DNA of 48,179 bases from a bacterium (GTDB lineage Bacteria > Hydrothermota > UBA3073 > JACQXS01 > JAQTXJ01). Below the pieces are notes generated by a model. The model made no database searches and had not been told where the DNA came from. It saw only the letters and a program-made list of their open reading frames with translations. The stretch covers positions 1 to 48,179 of the forward strand of contig JAQTXJ010000008.1 of assembly GCA_028688815.1 (NCBI GenBank), read 5' to 3'. The translations under genes and the position numbers were made by a program. Positions 26,564-34,549 of the stretch are shown in pieces. The first letter of the stretch is position 1, and the number at the start of each line of letters is the position of its first letter.

Positions 26564-27517
26564 ATGAAAGTGCTTGTTACGGGAGTAACCGGTTTTGTAG
26601 GTTCATGGATGGTAGATTATCTTCTTACTATGCCAGAAGTAAAAATATTCGGGATTAAACGCTGGCGTTCAAGAACAGAAAACATAGAACATTTTAAAAA
26701 CAAAATTACTATGTATGAATGTGACTTGAAAGACTCTACTTCTGTCAGAGATACAATAGAAACGATAAAACCGGACCGTATATTTCACCTTGCTGCGCAA
26801 TCTTTTGTTCCATCTTCGTGGAATGCGCCTTCAGAAACCCTTGAAGGGAATATTTTTGGAGAACTCAACATATTTGAAGCCATTAAAAAAATAGGCATAA
26901 ATCCTTTAATTCATATAGCTGGTTCATCGGAAGAATATGGATTTATTTATCCAAATGAAATCCCGGTAAAAGAAACAACTCCCCTAAGGCCTTTATCCCC
27001 CTATGCAGTATCCAAAGTCGCCCAGGATATGCTTGCTTACCAATATTTTATGAGTTATAAATTAAGGGCAATAAGAACAAGGGCATTTAACCATACGGGG
27101 CCGAGAAGACCCCCTAATTTCGTTTGTTCGGAAATCGCATATCAAATAGTTCAAATAGAAAAAGGCATTACCCCGCCTGTAATTTATCTTGGAAATACTG
27201 ATACTGTCCGTGATTTTACTGATGTTCGGGATATTGTTAAAGCATATTGGTTATTATTAGAAAAAGGAGAACCCGGAGATGTTTATAATATTTGTTCCGG
27301 GAAAGGACAAAAAATAAAAGACATTCTTTCAACTTTAGTTGATATGTCCGGCGTTAAAGTAGAAATAAAACAAGACCCGGCAAGACTAAGACCTTCGGAT
27401 GTTCCTGTGCTTATTGGAGATGCAACAAAATTTAAAAAACTTACCGGATGGGAGCCTATTATTCCATTTGAACAAACGTTAAAAGATATTTTAGATTTTT
27501 GGCGAAAAACAATATAA
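26564..27517 (+). CDS. GDP-6-deoxy-mannose reductase / GMD-like SDR
   Basis: A 317-residue extended SDR. The NAD(P) loop is GVTGFVGS (7-14); the active site has Ser121-Ser122, and Tyr147-x3-Lys151 in SPYAVSKVAQD. The blocks GSSEEYG, AFNHTGPRRPPNFV, VRDFTDVRDIVKAYW and YNICSGKG are those of the RMD/GMD branch. RMD reduces GDP-4-keto-6-deoxymannose to GDP-rhamnose; GMD makes the keto intermediate. RMD-like is my best fit, but GMD is possible, and no partner gene is adjacent. A strong Shine-Dalgarno (GGGAGGA) precedes the ATG. It is followed 9 nt later by a TauE/SafE gene. Confidence 0.8.
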   Translation: MKVLVTGVTGFVGSWMVDYLLTMPEVKIFGIKRWRSRTENIEHFKNKITMYECDLKDSTSVRDTIETIKPDRIFHLAAQSFVPSSWNAPSETLEGNIFGELNIFEAIKKIGINPLIHIAGSSEEYGFIYPNEIPVKETTPLRPLSPYAVSKVAQDMLAYQYFMSYKLRAIRTRAFNHTGPRRPPNFVCSEIAYQIVQIEKGITPPVIYLGNTDTVRDFTDVRDIVKAYWLLLEKGEPGDVYNICSGKGQKIKDILSTLVDMSGVKVEIKQDPARLRPSDVPVLIGDATKFKKLTGWEPIIPFEQTLKDILDFWRKTI

Positions 27518-27526
27518 TTAAATAGT

Positions 27527-27886
27527 ATGTCTTTAATTTTATATATCACATTAGGTTTAATAGCCGGAATTATCAGTGGATTACTTGGCATTGGCGGCGG
27601 GATTATTGTTATTCCCGCTTTGGTTTATATATTCAAGATGACGCAACATCAGGCTCAAGGCACCACACTCGCTTTTCTAGTACTACCAATCGGATTGCTT
27701 GCGGCCATTGTTTATTATAAACAGGGCTATGTAGACATACGAGCAGCTATGTATATATGCATTGGGTTTTTTATTGGAGGATTATTCGGTGCAAAAATGG
27801 CAATTGGCATATCGGACATAGCTTTACGAAAGATTTTTGCCGTAGCATTATTTTTAACATCCGTAAAAATGTTTTTCTCAAAATGA
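27527..27886 (+). CDS. Half-size TauE/SafE membrane protein
   Basis: A 119-residue hydrophobic protein with about four membrane segments. It starts with the family motif GLIAGIISGLLGIGGGIIVIP, followed by TQHQAQGTTLAFLV. TauE/SafE proteins export sulfite, sulfoacetate or related anions and are normally ~250 residues with two such halves, so this single-repeat form would have to pair with itself or a second protein. The ORF is intact and ends in ATGA, overlapping the purD start by 4 nt. Substrate unknown. Confidence 0.82.
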   Translation: MSLILYITLGLIAGIISGLLGIGGGIIVIPALVYIFKMTQHQAQGTTLAFLVLPIGLLAAIVYYKQGYVDIRAAMYICIGFFIGGLFGAKMAIGISDIALRKIFAVALFLTSVKMFFSK

Positions 27887-29136
27887 AAATTCTTGTAATC
27901 GGTAGTGGTGGTCGCGAACATACTATTGTATGGAAACTTGCACAATCATCTCTTGTGGATAAGATTTATGCGGCGCCCGGAAACCCTGGAATGGATGAAT
28001 TAGCAGAATGCATCCCCATAAAATCAGAAAATACAGGTGAGTTAATAACGTTTGCACAGGATGTTGACATTGTTGTAGTCGGGCCTGAGACTCCTCTTGC
28101 AGAAGGAATTGTAGATGAACTTCCCAAAAATAAAGCATTTGGTCCTACAAAACGAGGAGCTATGATAGAATCCGACAAGTCTTATTCCAAAGAAATAATG
28201 AGAAATACAAATATCCCTACGGCAGACTTTGAAACGTTTTACAAATTAGAAGCGGCACAAAAATTTATAAAATCAAACAGGATATATCCTATAGTGATAA
28301 AAGCTTCCGGGCTTGCGGCCGGAAAAGGCGTAATAATAGCAGAAACAGAAAAAGAAGCAAATGTTGCATTAAGTAATATGATGAGCGAAAAAGTATTTGG
28401 GCAGGCAGGCGACAAAATAGTTATAGAAGAATATCTTGAAGGCGAAGAGGTGTCAGTGCTTGCATTTACTGATGGCAAAGATTTTATCCCATTAGTCCCG
28501 TCTCAAGACCACAAAAAACTTATGGATGGAGACAAAGGACTTAATACTGGTGGAATGGGAGCTTATGCAAGAGCAGTATTAACGGAAAAAGAGGTCGGGA
28601 ATATCGTTGAAAATGTATTTGCCCCTTGTGTTTGGGGAATGAAAAAAGACGGCATAACTTATAAAGGCATATTATATGCAGGTCTTATGATGACAAACAA
28701 AGGGCCGAAAGTACTTGAATTTAATTGCAGATTTGGTGATCCTGAGACTCAAGCTATATTACCATTAATAGATTCGGACTTGATGGAGCCAATTCTTGCC
28801 ACAATAGAAGGTAATTTAAAGTCAGTCAAAATAAAGTTCAAAAATGAATATGCGATATGTGTAGTATTAGCCTCTGCCGGTTATCCCGGCAATTATGAAA
28901 AAGGAAAAGAAATAACCGGATTATCAAAAGTTCCAACTAATGGGTGCATAGCTTTTCATGCTGGAACATCAATGAAAGACAATAAGATAATTACCGCAGG
29001 CGGTAGGGTTATGGGCATAACCGGTTTAGGAAATACATTAAAAGCGGCAAAAGACAATGTTTATAGTGCAATTTCTAAGGTTTATTTTGAAGGAATGTAT
29101 TGTAGGAAAGATATTGGAGATAAGGGGTTAGATTAA
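27883..29136 (+). CDS. purD: Phosphoribosylamine--glycine ligase
   Basis: A 417-residue ATP-grasp enzyme, the second step of de novo purine synthesis (phosphoribosylamine + glycine + ATP to GAR). The ATG at 27883 starts the family's MKILVIGSGGREH; the frame is open further upstream, but that lies inside the TauE gene. Key blocks: VGPETPLAEG, FGPTKRGAMIESDKSYSKE, KASGLAAGKGVIIA, EEYLEGEEVSVLAFTDG, GGMGAY and FNCRFGDPETQ with metal ligands. The ending YCRKDIGDKGL matches the normal C-terminus. The stop is only 4 nt from the stop of the convergent PASTA gene. Confidence 0.97.
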   Translation: MKILVIGSGGREHTIVWKLAQSSLVDKIYAAPGNPGMDELAECIPIKSENTGELITFAQDVDIVVVGPETPLAEGIVDELPKNKAFGPTKRGAMIESDKSYSKEIMRNTNIPTADFETFYKLEAAQKFIKSNRIYPIVIKASGLAAGKGVIIAETEKEANVALSNMMSEKVFGQAGDKIVIEEYLEGEEVSVLAFTDGKDFIPLVPSQDHKKLMDGDKGLNTGGMGAYARAVLTEKEVGNIVENVFAPCVWGMKKDGITYKGILYAGLMMTNKGPKVLEFNCRFGDPETQAILPLIDSDLMEPILATIEGNLKSVKIKFKNEYAICVVLASAGYPGNYEKGKEITGLSKVPTNGCIAFHAGTSMKDNKIITAGGRVMGITGLGNTLKAAKDNVYSAISKVYFEGMYCRKDIGDKGLD

Positions 29137-29140
29137 GATT

Positions 29141-29902
29141 TCAATACTTTCGCGGACTACCAACAGTTAATTCCAAAAATTCTCCTTTTTTGATTATTGC
29201 CCCGGCAGGAGGTTTTTGAATTATTACCATACCGAGAGGTGAAGCCTTTGCGATAAATTTAACGTCTGGTTTTATCCCTATTTTCCTGGCTTCTTCCTGG
29301 GCTTCTGTTAATGGCATACCAATAAAATTCGGCATAATTGTTTCCGGTTCTCCCTGACTTACAATTATGTTAACTTTAGAACCTTTATAAACCACTGCGT
29401 CAATTTTAGGTTCCGTTGCTATTACATTATCAGGAGTGGCCTGTGCAGAGTATTCATATATTACTTCACCTATTTCGAGGCCTGCACTCTTCAATAGGTT
29501 TTGTGCCTGAGGTAATGACATACCTTCTACCCATGGTATCTTGATTTTCTCTTTGCCTCTTGAAACAGAAAGTTCTACAACCTTTTCTTTTATAACTCTT
29601 CTTGCAGGCAAAGGATATTGGGATATAACGATATCTTTAGGTAAGTTACTAAATTGTTGCGCTTTTATTTCAAACTTAAGTCCCGCTTTTATTAGCTCAT
29701 TTTTGGCTTCTTCTATCGGTCTTCCACATACATCCGGAACGGTAATTTCTTCATTAACGCCTACCCATAAAGGCAGTGCAATAAAATTAAAAACCAATAT
29801 TCCTGCAAGGGACATACTAAATAACATTATAAGAACCCATACAAAAGTAGGCAGTTCTCTCTTTTGATATCGTCTTGTTAATTTTCTAAAATTTCTTTGC
29901 AT
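29141..29902 (-). CDS. Membrane-anchored protein with three PASTA domains
   Basis: A 253-residue protein with a short basic cytoplasmic tail (1-18), one membrane helix (about 19-46) and three extracytoplasmic PASTA domains (53-115, 118-184, 188-248), each with the pattern VPDVxGxxxxEAxxxLxxAGL. PASTA domains bind muropeptides or β-lactams in Ser/Thr kinases and PBPs. No kinase or transpeptidase domain is attached here, and none is encoded nearby. A structural or sensory role at peptidoglycan is inference. It overlaps the upstream GT9 gene by 25 nt. Confidence 0.88.
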   Translation of the reverse strand: MQRNFRKLTRRYQKRELPTFVWVLIMLFSMSLAGILVFNFIALPLWVGVNEEITVPDVCGRPIEEAKNELIKAGLKFEIKAQQFSNLPKDIVISQYPLPARRVIKEKVVELSVSRGKEKIKIPWVEGMSLPQAQNLLKSAGLEIGEVIYEYSAQATPDNVIATEPKIDAVVYKGSKVNIIVSQGEPETIMPNFIGMPLTEAQEEARKIGIKPDVKFIAKASPLGMVIIQKPPAGAIIKKGEFLELTVGSPRKY

Positions 29903-30891
29903 ACATTTAATACTGTTTCCACTTTAATACTTTTTAATGCTCTACAGGTTGGAACATATCGTAATCTCATTCCCCAAAAAAAATTGCGATAAAAATGGAA
30001 GCACGGTGCGCATTTGTTAGTTGGAGTAACTACTCTTACTTTTTTTCCGGGTGGGCTAAAATTAACGGGATTATCTGCTCCATATATTGCTAATACAGGT
30101 GTTCCTATAGCAGCTGCGATATGTGTTGGGCCTGATGCATTTCCAATAAATAAATTACAATTTTTAATAATTGCTGCGGATTGAAGTATTGATATTTTAC
30201 CGGTAAAATCAATAATTTTATCAGAATAATTGGATAACTGTTGTTTTATATAATCCGATAAAAACACATCGTCTTTACCTCCAATAAAAATTATTTTAGC
30301 ATTATATTTATCTATAAGAGTTTTTGCAAGTTCACTAAATTTATTCACTCCCCAGCGTTTATTTTTATTGCATCTTGCCCCAGGATGTATAGCTATAATA
30401 GGTTTAGTTATGTTTTTTAGTTTTTCTTTTGCAAAGTTTTCATCCGACTCGCTAAGAAATACAGTACATTCGGGTTTTTCTTTCGGTTCTATTCCATCTA
30501 TTTTAGTAACGGTTTTAAGATAATATTCATAAGAATGTAAATTATTTAAATCCACGGGATATAACCACCAGAAAGGATTTCCATTAAAACTTATTCTTTG
30601 TTTTATTCCTGCAAGCATAAAAAGAGGTTGCACAGGTTGTGAACATTGTATTCCTATATCGTAGTTTTTAAATTTCGAAACAAAATTAAAAATAGACCCT
30701 TCCACAATATCATCTATAAAAGGATTATTTTTCAAGAGTTCTTTTCCTCCCTTTGACCAAACCAATGCCGTAATCCTTGCATCCGGTTTTTTGCTCCGCA
30801 ATGCTTTAAATACAGGCGTAGCAAAAACAACATCTCCCAGTCCGGGCCAGACAGAGACAACTATTTTACATCCCTGTTGAGCCGAATCCAT
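29878..30891 (-). CDS. Glycosyltransferase family 9 (heptosyltransferase-like)
   Basis: A 337-residue GT-B enzyme of the ADP-heptose:LPS heptosyltransferase family, acting on lipopolysaccharide core or a similar glycolipid. N-terminal SVWPGLGDVVFATPVFKAL is the family opening. IAIHPGARCNKNKRW and GNASGPTHIAAAIGTPVLA are the donor-domain signatures, with NPVNFSPPG following. It is the main gene-level evidence for an LPS-type outer membrane in the window. The start lies inside dut (26-nt overlap) and the stop inside the PASTA gene start region (25-nt overlap), so the three are tightly coupled. Confidence 0.92.
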   Translation of the reverse strand: MDSAQQGCKIVVSVWPGLGDVVFATPVFKALRSKKPDARITALVWSKGGKELLKNNPFIDDIVEGSIFNFVSKFKNYDIGIQCSQPVQPLFMLAGIKQRISFNGNPFWWLYPVDLNNLHSYEYYLKTVTKIDGIEPKEKPECTVFLSESDENFAKEKLKNITKPIIAIHPGARCNKNKRWGVNKFSELAKTLIDKYNAKIIFIGGKDDVFLSDYIKQQLSNYSDKIIDFTGKISILQSAAIIKNCNLFIGNASGPTHIAAAIGTPVLAIYGADNPVNFSPPGKKVRVVTPTNKCAPCFHFYRNFFWGMRLRYVPTCRALKSIKVETVLNVCKEILEN

Positions 30892-31294
30892 TTACGCCTC
30901 GTTTTGTTTTTGAAAGTTTATTTTCGATTACTAATTTACAGCGATAAGTTTTTGATATAATAAGTTGCGCAATCCTCATTCCTTTTTTTATTTTAAAGTC
31001 TTCGGCACTCAGGTTAAACAGAATTACTTTTATTTCACCTCTGTAATCCGAATCAATCGTACCGGGAGAGTTCAAAATTCCAATTCCATAATTAAATGCA
31101 AGTCCACTTCTAGGTCTTACTTGTCCTTCGTAACCCTTAGGTATTTCAACCACGATTCCCGTACTTACAGTTAAAAACTTTCCTGCTTTTAGTGTTTTAT
31201 CTTCTATTGAATACAAATCTAACCCTGCAGCGCCTTCTGTTTGATATTGCGGAAACTTCGCCCTATTGGTTAATTTTTTAACTTTAAGGGTCAC
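30866..31294 (-). CDS. dut: dUTP diphosphatase
   Basis: A 142-residue trimeric dUTPase producing dUMP and keeping uracil out of DNA. All five motifs are visible: AAGLDLYS, RPRSGLAF, then NSPGTIDSDYRGEI with the catalytic Asp region, KGMRIAQLII, and RGVNGFGSTGM at the C-terminus, where the second residue pair is VN rather than the usual GG-type variant. The start codon is GTG at 31294, directly adjoining the stop of the upstream outer-membrane-like gene. It overlaps the GT9 gene by 26 nt. Confidence 0.96.
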   Translation of the reverse strand: MTLKVKKLTNRAKFPQYQTEGAAGLDLYSIEDKTLKAGKFLTVSTGIVVEIPKGYEGQVRPRSGLAFNYGIGILNSPGTIDSDYRGEIKVILFNLSAEDFKIKKGMRIAQLIISKTYRCKLVIENKLSKTKRGVNGFGSTGM

Positions 31295-32737
31295 TTATTT
31301 TTTCTTTCCTTTACTACCTTTTGAGGATGTCTGCATCCCTTCAGGAAGTAAAAGTATATTATTGCGCAAAGTTTTTAAATTTTTAATATTAACTTTACGA
31401 TATGTCATTGTTTGATAGCCTTCTGCGGAAACGATTAAATTATATGTTCCACTGTGAACCCATATTCTGAATGCCCCTGTTTCAGGGTCAGTAAGAACTT
31501 CATTTCCTTTCTTGCCGGCTAATTTAACTGTAGCTGGAATACCTTTTTTAGTTTTCTTGCTTAAGACTTTGCCTTCTATTGACCAATTAACCTCTTTTCT
31601 CCTAAGAACAAAATCAGCATTCACGGTATCAAAATCCATAAGTTCAAATATTCTTTCCTGCCATTTATAATCGGGAGCTTCTATTCCAAGCCTATATGCT
31701 CCTGCCGCTCCGATCTTTATTATATATGACCCATCTTTTTTACTTTTCATTTTGCCGCATTCAGGACCGATGAATGCAAGACTTATTTGAACCGGTTCAA
31801 GAGATATAGAGTCAATAGCTTTACCTGTAATCACTATGTTTTTAGGTGGTGGTGGCACAATAGGAAAAGTATACCCTACATTCAAAGATGCCATAGTTCC
31901 CGGATATTTCTGAATTGAATCACACGCATCAGGGACCCAGTCAAAATTATTCATAGGAAATGCAAGGCCAAAATTAAGATTTACTATACCCAACGGCAAT
32001 TTCAATTGGGGTACAATTGCAGTAAATGTGTCCTCTTTGATATACTCTATACCCGGATGAAAATAAGGCCAGATTGTTAGTTCATATCCTGCAGTTATAC
32101 CTACAAAAGTAAACGAGGAATCTTCAAATGGTGAACGGTCAACCGTTGCAAAAGTAGCCCCGCCGCTTACATAAAAATTACCAACAGGAAATTTTGCTCC
32201 AAAAAGCCCCCTTCCTCCCACCTCATAAGATGTCTTTTGAGTAGGTAGAAAATCATGCGCGATTATAGGTGGATCTGTGACCCCACTTTCTCCCGCATTA
32301 ATCCAATATGCTCCATGCATTATTGCACCAAAAGACAATTTTTTATCCGGGGAAGGAAAGACAATTTTCATACCTCCCCACACTTGCGGATAAGGAGCTA
32401 TCTTCCTTGTATCAACTCTGTATAATGGATAAGGTATCGTCCATAAATATTTTACAAAAGTTTGTCCTCCTACAAATAATTCCACTTGAGACATAGGTGT
32501 AACACCTAACATTTCTGTTCCAAAAACATAATAATGCAAATCTCCGGTATCATGTGCAGTGGGTGGGTTATACGCCCTATCAGGTTTATGCCCATAACCA
32601 AGAAATGGAGTAAGTTGTAAATATACCGTATGTTTTGGTGGAATAAATGGTGCAGCTGTAAATAATAACCCTTGAGCGTCTGTATTTACCCAATTTGTAT
32701 GAAAAGGATATATAAGAAACAATAAATATATCATCAT
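31295..32737 (-). CDS. Outer-membrane-like protein with two carboxypeptidase-regulatory-like domains
   Basis: A 480-residue protein of unknown function. A short hydrophobic N-terminus (MMIYLLFLIYPFHTNW) is a probable signal peptide. Residues ~25-300 are β-rich with repeated YxxFG, GYxxP and aromatic strand ends, as in a porin-like barrel. After the proline run PPPPKN come two Ig-like repeats of the CarboxypepD-regulatory/PEGA type (GKAIDSISLEPVQISLAF, then GKVLSKKTKKGIPATVKL, each with a GSYII/GAFRIWV turn). The order barrel-then-repeats is unusual. Shine-Dalgarno GGGAGGA precedes two adjacent ATG codons (32737 and 32734). It heads an operon with dut, GT9 and PASTA. Confidence 0.65.
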   Translation of the reverse strand: MMIYLLFLIYPFHTNWVNTDAQGLLFTAAPFIPPKHTVYLQLTPFLGYGHKPDRAYNPPTAHDTGDLHYYVFGTEMLGVTPMSQVELFVGGQTFVKYLWTIPYPLYRVDTRKIAPYPQVWGGMKIVFPSPDKKLSFGAIMHGAYWINAGESGVTDPPIIAHDFLPTQKTSYEVGGRGLFGAKFPVGNFYVSGGATFATVDRSPFEDSSFTFVGITAGYELTIWPYFHPGIEYIKEDTFTAIVPQLKLPLGIVNLNFGLAFPMNNFDWVPDACDSIQKYPGTMASLNVGYTFPIVPPPPKNIVITGKAIDSISLEPVQISLAFIGPECGKMKSKKDGSYIIKIGAAGAYRLGIEAPDYKWQERIFELMDFDTVNADFVLRRKEVNWSIEGKVLSKKTKKGIPATVKLAGKKGNEVLTDPETGAFRIWVHSGTYNLIVSAEGYQTMTYRKVNIKNLKTLRNNILLLPEGMQTSSKGSKGKKK

Positions 32738-32937
32738 TTTTCCTCCCTAAAATTAAAATAGCCTTATATTAATTAAGATAAGTATATAAAATTATATGTT
32801 TGTCAACAAAAGTTTTCAGAATTATTGTAATTTTAAAATAATAATGATAAAGGATAATAATTATATTTCCTTTGTAATAATACAAATTAATTTTTTTCTT
32901 GCAATTTTACATTATCGTATATAAACATTAAGGTAAG

Positions 32938-33555
32938 ATGTTTAAATCAATTGTTGCTAACAAAGGATTAAAAATTTTTTCTTTTCTAACCGCAGTATTA
33001 TTATGGTTTTATGTAGCCACAGAAAAAATATACGAGAAAGAGGTACAAATACCTGTATCTTATACTAACTTAAAAACTGGACTTTCTGTGGTAAAACTAC
33101 CGCCTCAAGAAGTGCACATTACACTTAAAGGTAGTGGCAAAGAACTATTGTGGGTTGATAAAAGATTAAAAATAATATTAGATTTAAGTTCTAAGGGGAT
33201 TGGCTGGCATAGAATTGACCTAAAAGAGGATAATATCAATATACCAAATGGGTCTAAAATTATCATCAAAGAACCTCCTAATCCGGAAAGTTTTGTTATA
33301 CGAATAGATAAAAAAATTAACAAACAAGTAAAAATTATTCCTGATATGAAGATTAATTACACAATTGAAATAAAACCTCCTTTTGTAGAAATTACAGGTG
33401 GAAGTGGAGATGTTTACCCTATATCTGCCATACTTACAGAACCAATTCCTTTTGTGGAAAATTTTCCCGAAACTTTACATTTAAAATTGCTTATCCCCGA
33501 AGACGTAACGAGCAATATTGACTCAGTGATTGTAATTTTAGGGTCTAAATTATGA
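32938..33555 (+). CDS. YbbR-domain (CdaR-like) protein
   Basis: A 205-residue protein with one N-terminal membrane helix: NKGLKIFSFLTAVLLWFYVA is the near-invariant YbbR/CdaR opening. About two YbbR domains follow (EVQIPVSYTNLKTGL and KQVKIIPDMKINYTI with PPFVEITG). In Firmicutes, CdaR binds and regulates the diadenylate cyclase CdaA. Here no cdaA is adjacent: the upstream gene is divergent, so the function may be separate from c-di-AMP or CdaA may be elsewhere. It overlaps tsaD by 4 nt. Confidence 0.85.
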   Translation: MFKSIVANKGLKIFSFLTAVLLWFYVATEKIYEKEVQIPVSYTNLKTGLSVVKLPPQEVHITLKGSGKELLWVDKRLKIILDLSSKGIGWHRIDLKEDNINIPNGSKIIIKEPPNPESFVIRIDKKINKQVKIIPDMKINYTIEIKPPFVEITGGSGDVYPISAILTEPIPFVENFPETLHLKLLIPEDVTSNIDSVIVILGSKL

Positions 33556-34529
33556 TAACGCTTGGAATAGATACGTCTTGCGACGATACAAGCGCATCGT
33601 GTGTGAAAGATGGGAAAGTTTTATCCAATATTGTATTTTCACAGGTTTTTCACTCAAAATATGGAGGAGTAATGCCTGAACTTGCCGCAAGAGACCATCT
33701 TAAAAACATCACTTTTACAGTAAAAGAAGCGGTTACGCCAATAGGTTTTAACAATCTTGATAATATATCTGCAACTTATGGCCCCGGACTCATAGGATCA
33801 TTGCTTGTCGGGCTTTCCTTTGCAAAATCTTTAAGTTATGTAAAGAATATACCTTTTTATGCTGTAAATCATATTGAAGGCCATATATTTTCTTTATTCA
33901 TAGAAAATAAAATATCTTGCCCTTTTATTTGCCTTGTTGTATCAGGTGGACACACAGAACTAGTATATGTAAAAGAAATGGGAGAGTATGAAATAATGGG
34001 AAGGACTTTAGATGATGCTGCGGGGGAATCGTTTGATAAAGTTGCCCGTATGCTTAAATTAACCTATCCCGGTGGACAAGCTATTGAAAAGCTTGCAGAA
34101 AGAGGCAATCCCATTGCAATAAAGTTTCCCTGTTCAAAATTAAAAGATTATAATTTTAGTTTTAGCGGAATTAAAACAGCAGTACTTTACTATATAAAAA
34201 ACAATCCAAATGCAAAAACAATAGATGTTGCAGCAAGTTTTCAGAAAGCAGTTATAGATTCCCTAACAAATACAACTTTTGAATGTGCTTTAAAACTAAA
34301 AGTTAACTCTATTGCCATATCTGGTGGCGTATCCCGAAATAATAAATTAAGAGAAAGGTTTACAAAAATCAGCAAACAATACGGAATAAAATTTTATTGT
34401 CCGGAAAAAGATTTTTGCACAGATAATGCAGTTATGATAGCTCTTTGTGCTCAACATTACTTTAAGAACAAGATAGTCTCGCCATTTAATATCAAAGCAA
34501 ATTCTCGAGCCAGTTTAATAAGAAGCTAA
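33552..34529 (+). CDS. tsaD: tRNA N6-threonylcarbamoyladenosine synthase subunit TsaD
   Basis: A 325-residue ASKHA-fold protein (formerly Gcp/YgjD). With TsaB and TsaE it transfers threonylcarbamoyl from TC-AMP to A37 of ANN-decoding tRNAs. Motifs: GIDTSCDDTSA, GGVMPELAARDHL, the metal site HIEGH (His107 and His111), VSGGHTEL, GESFDKVARML and AISGGVSRNNKLR. Length is normal. TsaB and TsaE genes are not in the window. It is translationally coupled to the YbbR gene. Confidence 0.97.
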   Translation: MITLGIDTSCDDTSASCVKDGKVLSNIVFSQVFHSKYGGVMPELAARDHLKNITFTVKEAVTPIGFNNLDNISATYGPGLIGSLLVGLSFAKSLSYVKNIPFYAVNHIEGHIFSLFIENKISCPFICLVVSGGHTELVYVKEMGEYEIMGRTLDDAAGESFDKVARMLKLTYPGGQAIEKLAERGNPIAIKFPCSKLKDYNFSFSGIKTAVLYYIKNNPNAKTIDVAASFQKAVIDSLTNTTFECALKLKVNSIAISGGVSRNNKLRERFTKISKQYGIKFYCPEKDFCTDNAVMIALCAQHYFKNKIVSPFNIKANSRASLIRS

Positions 34530-34549
34530 TAAAAGGGAGGAGAAACACT

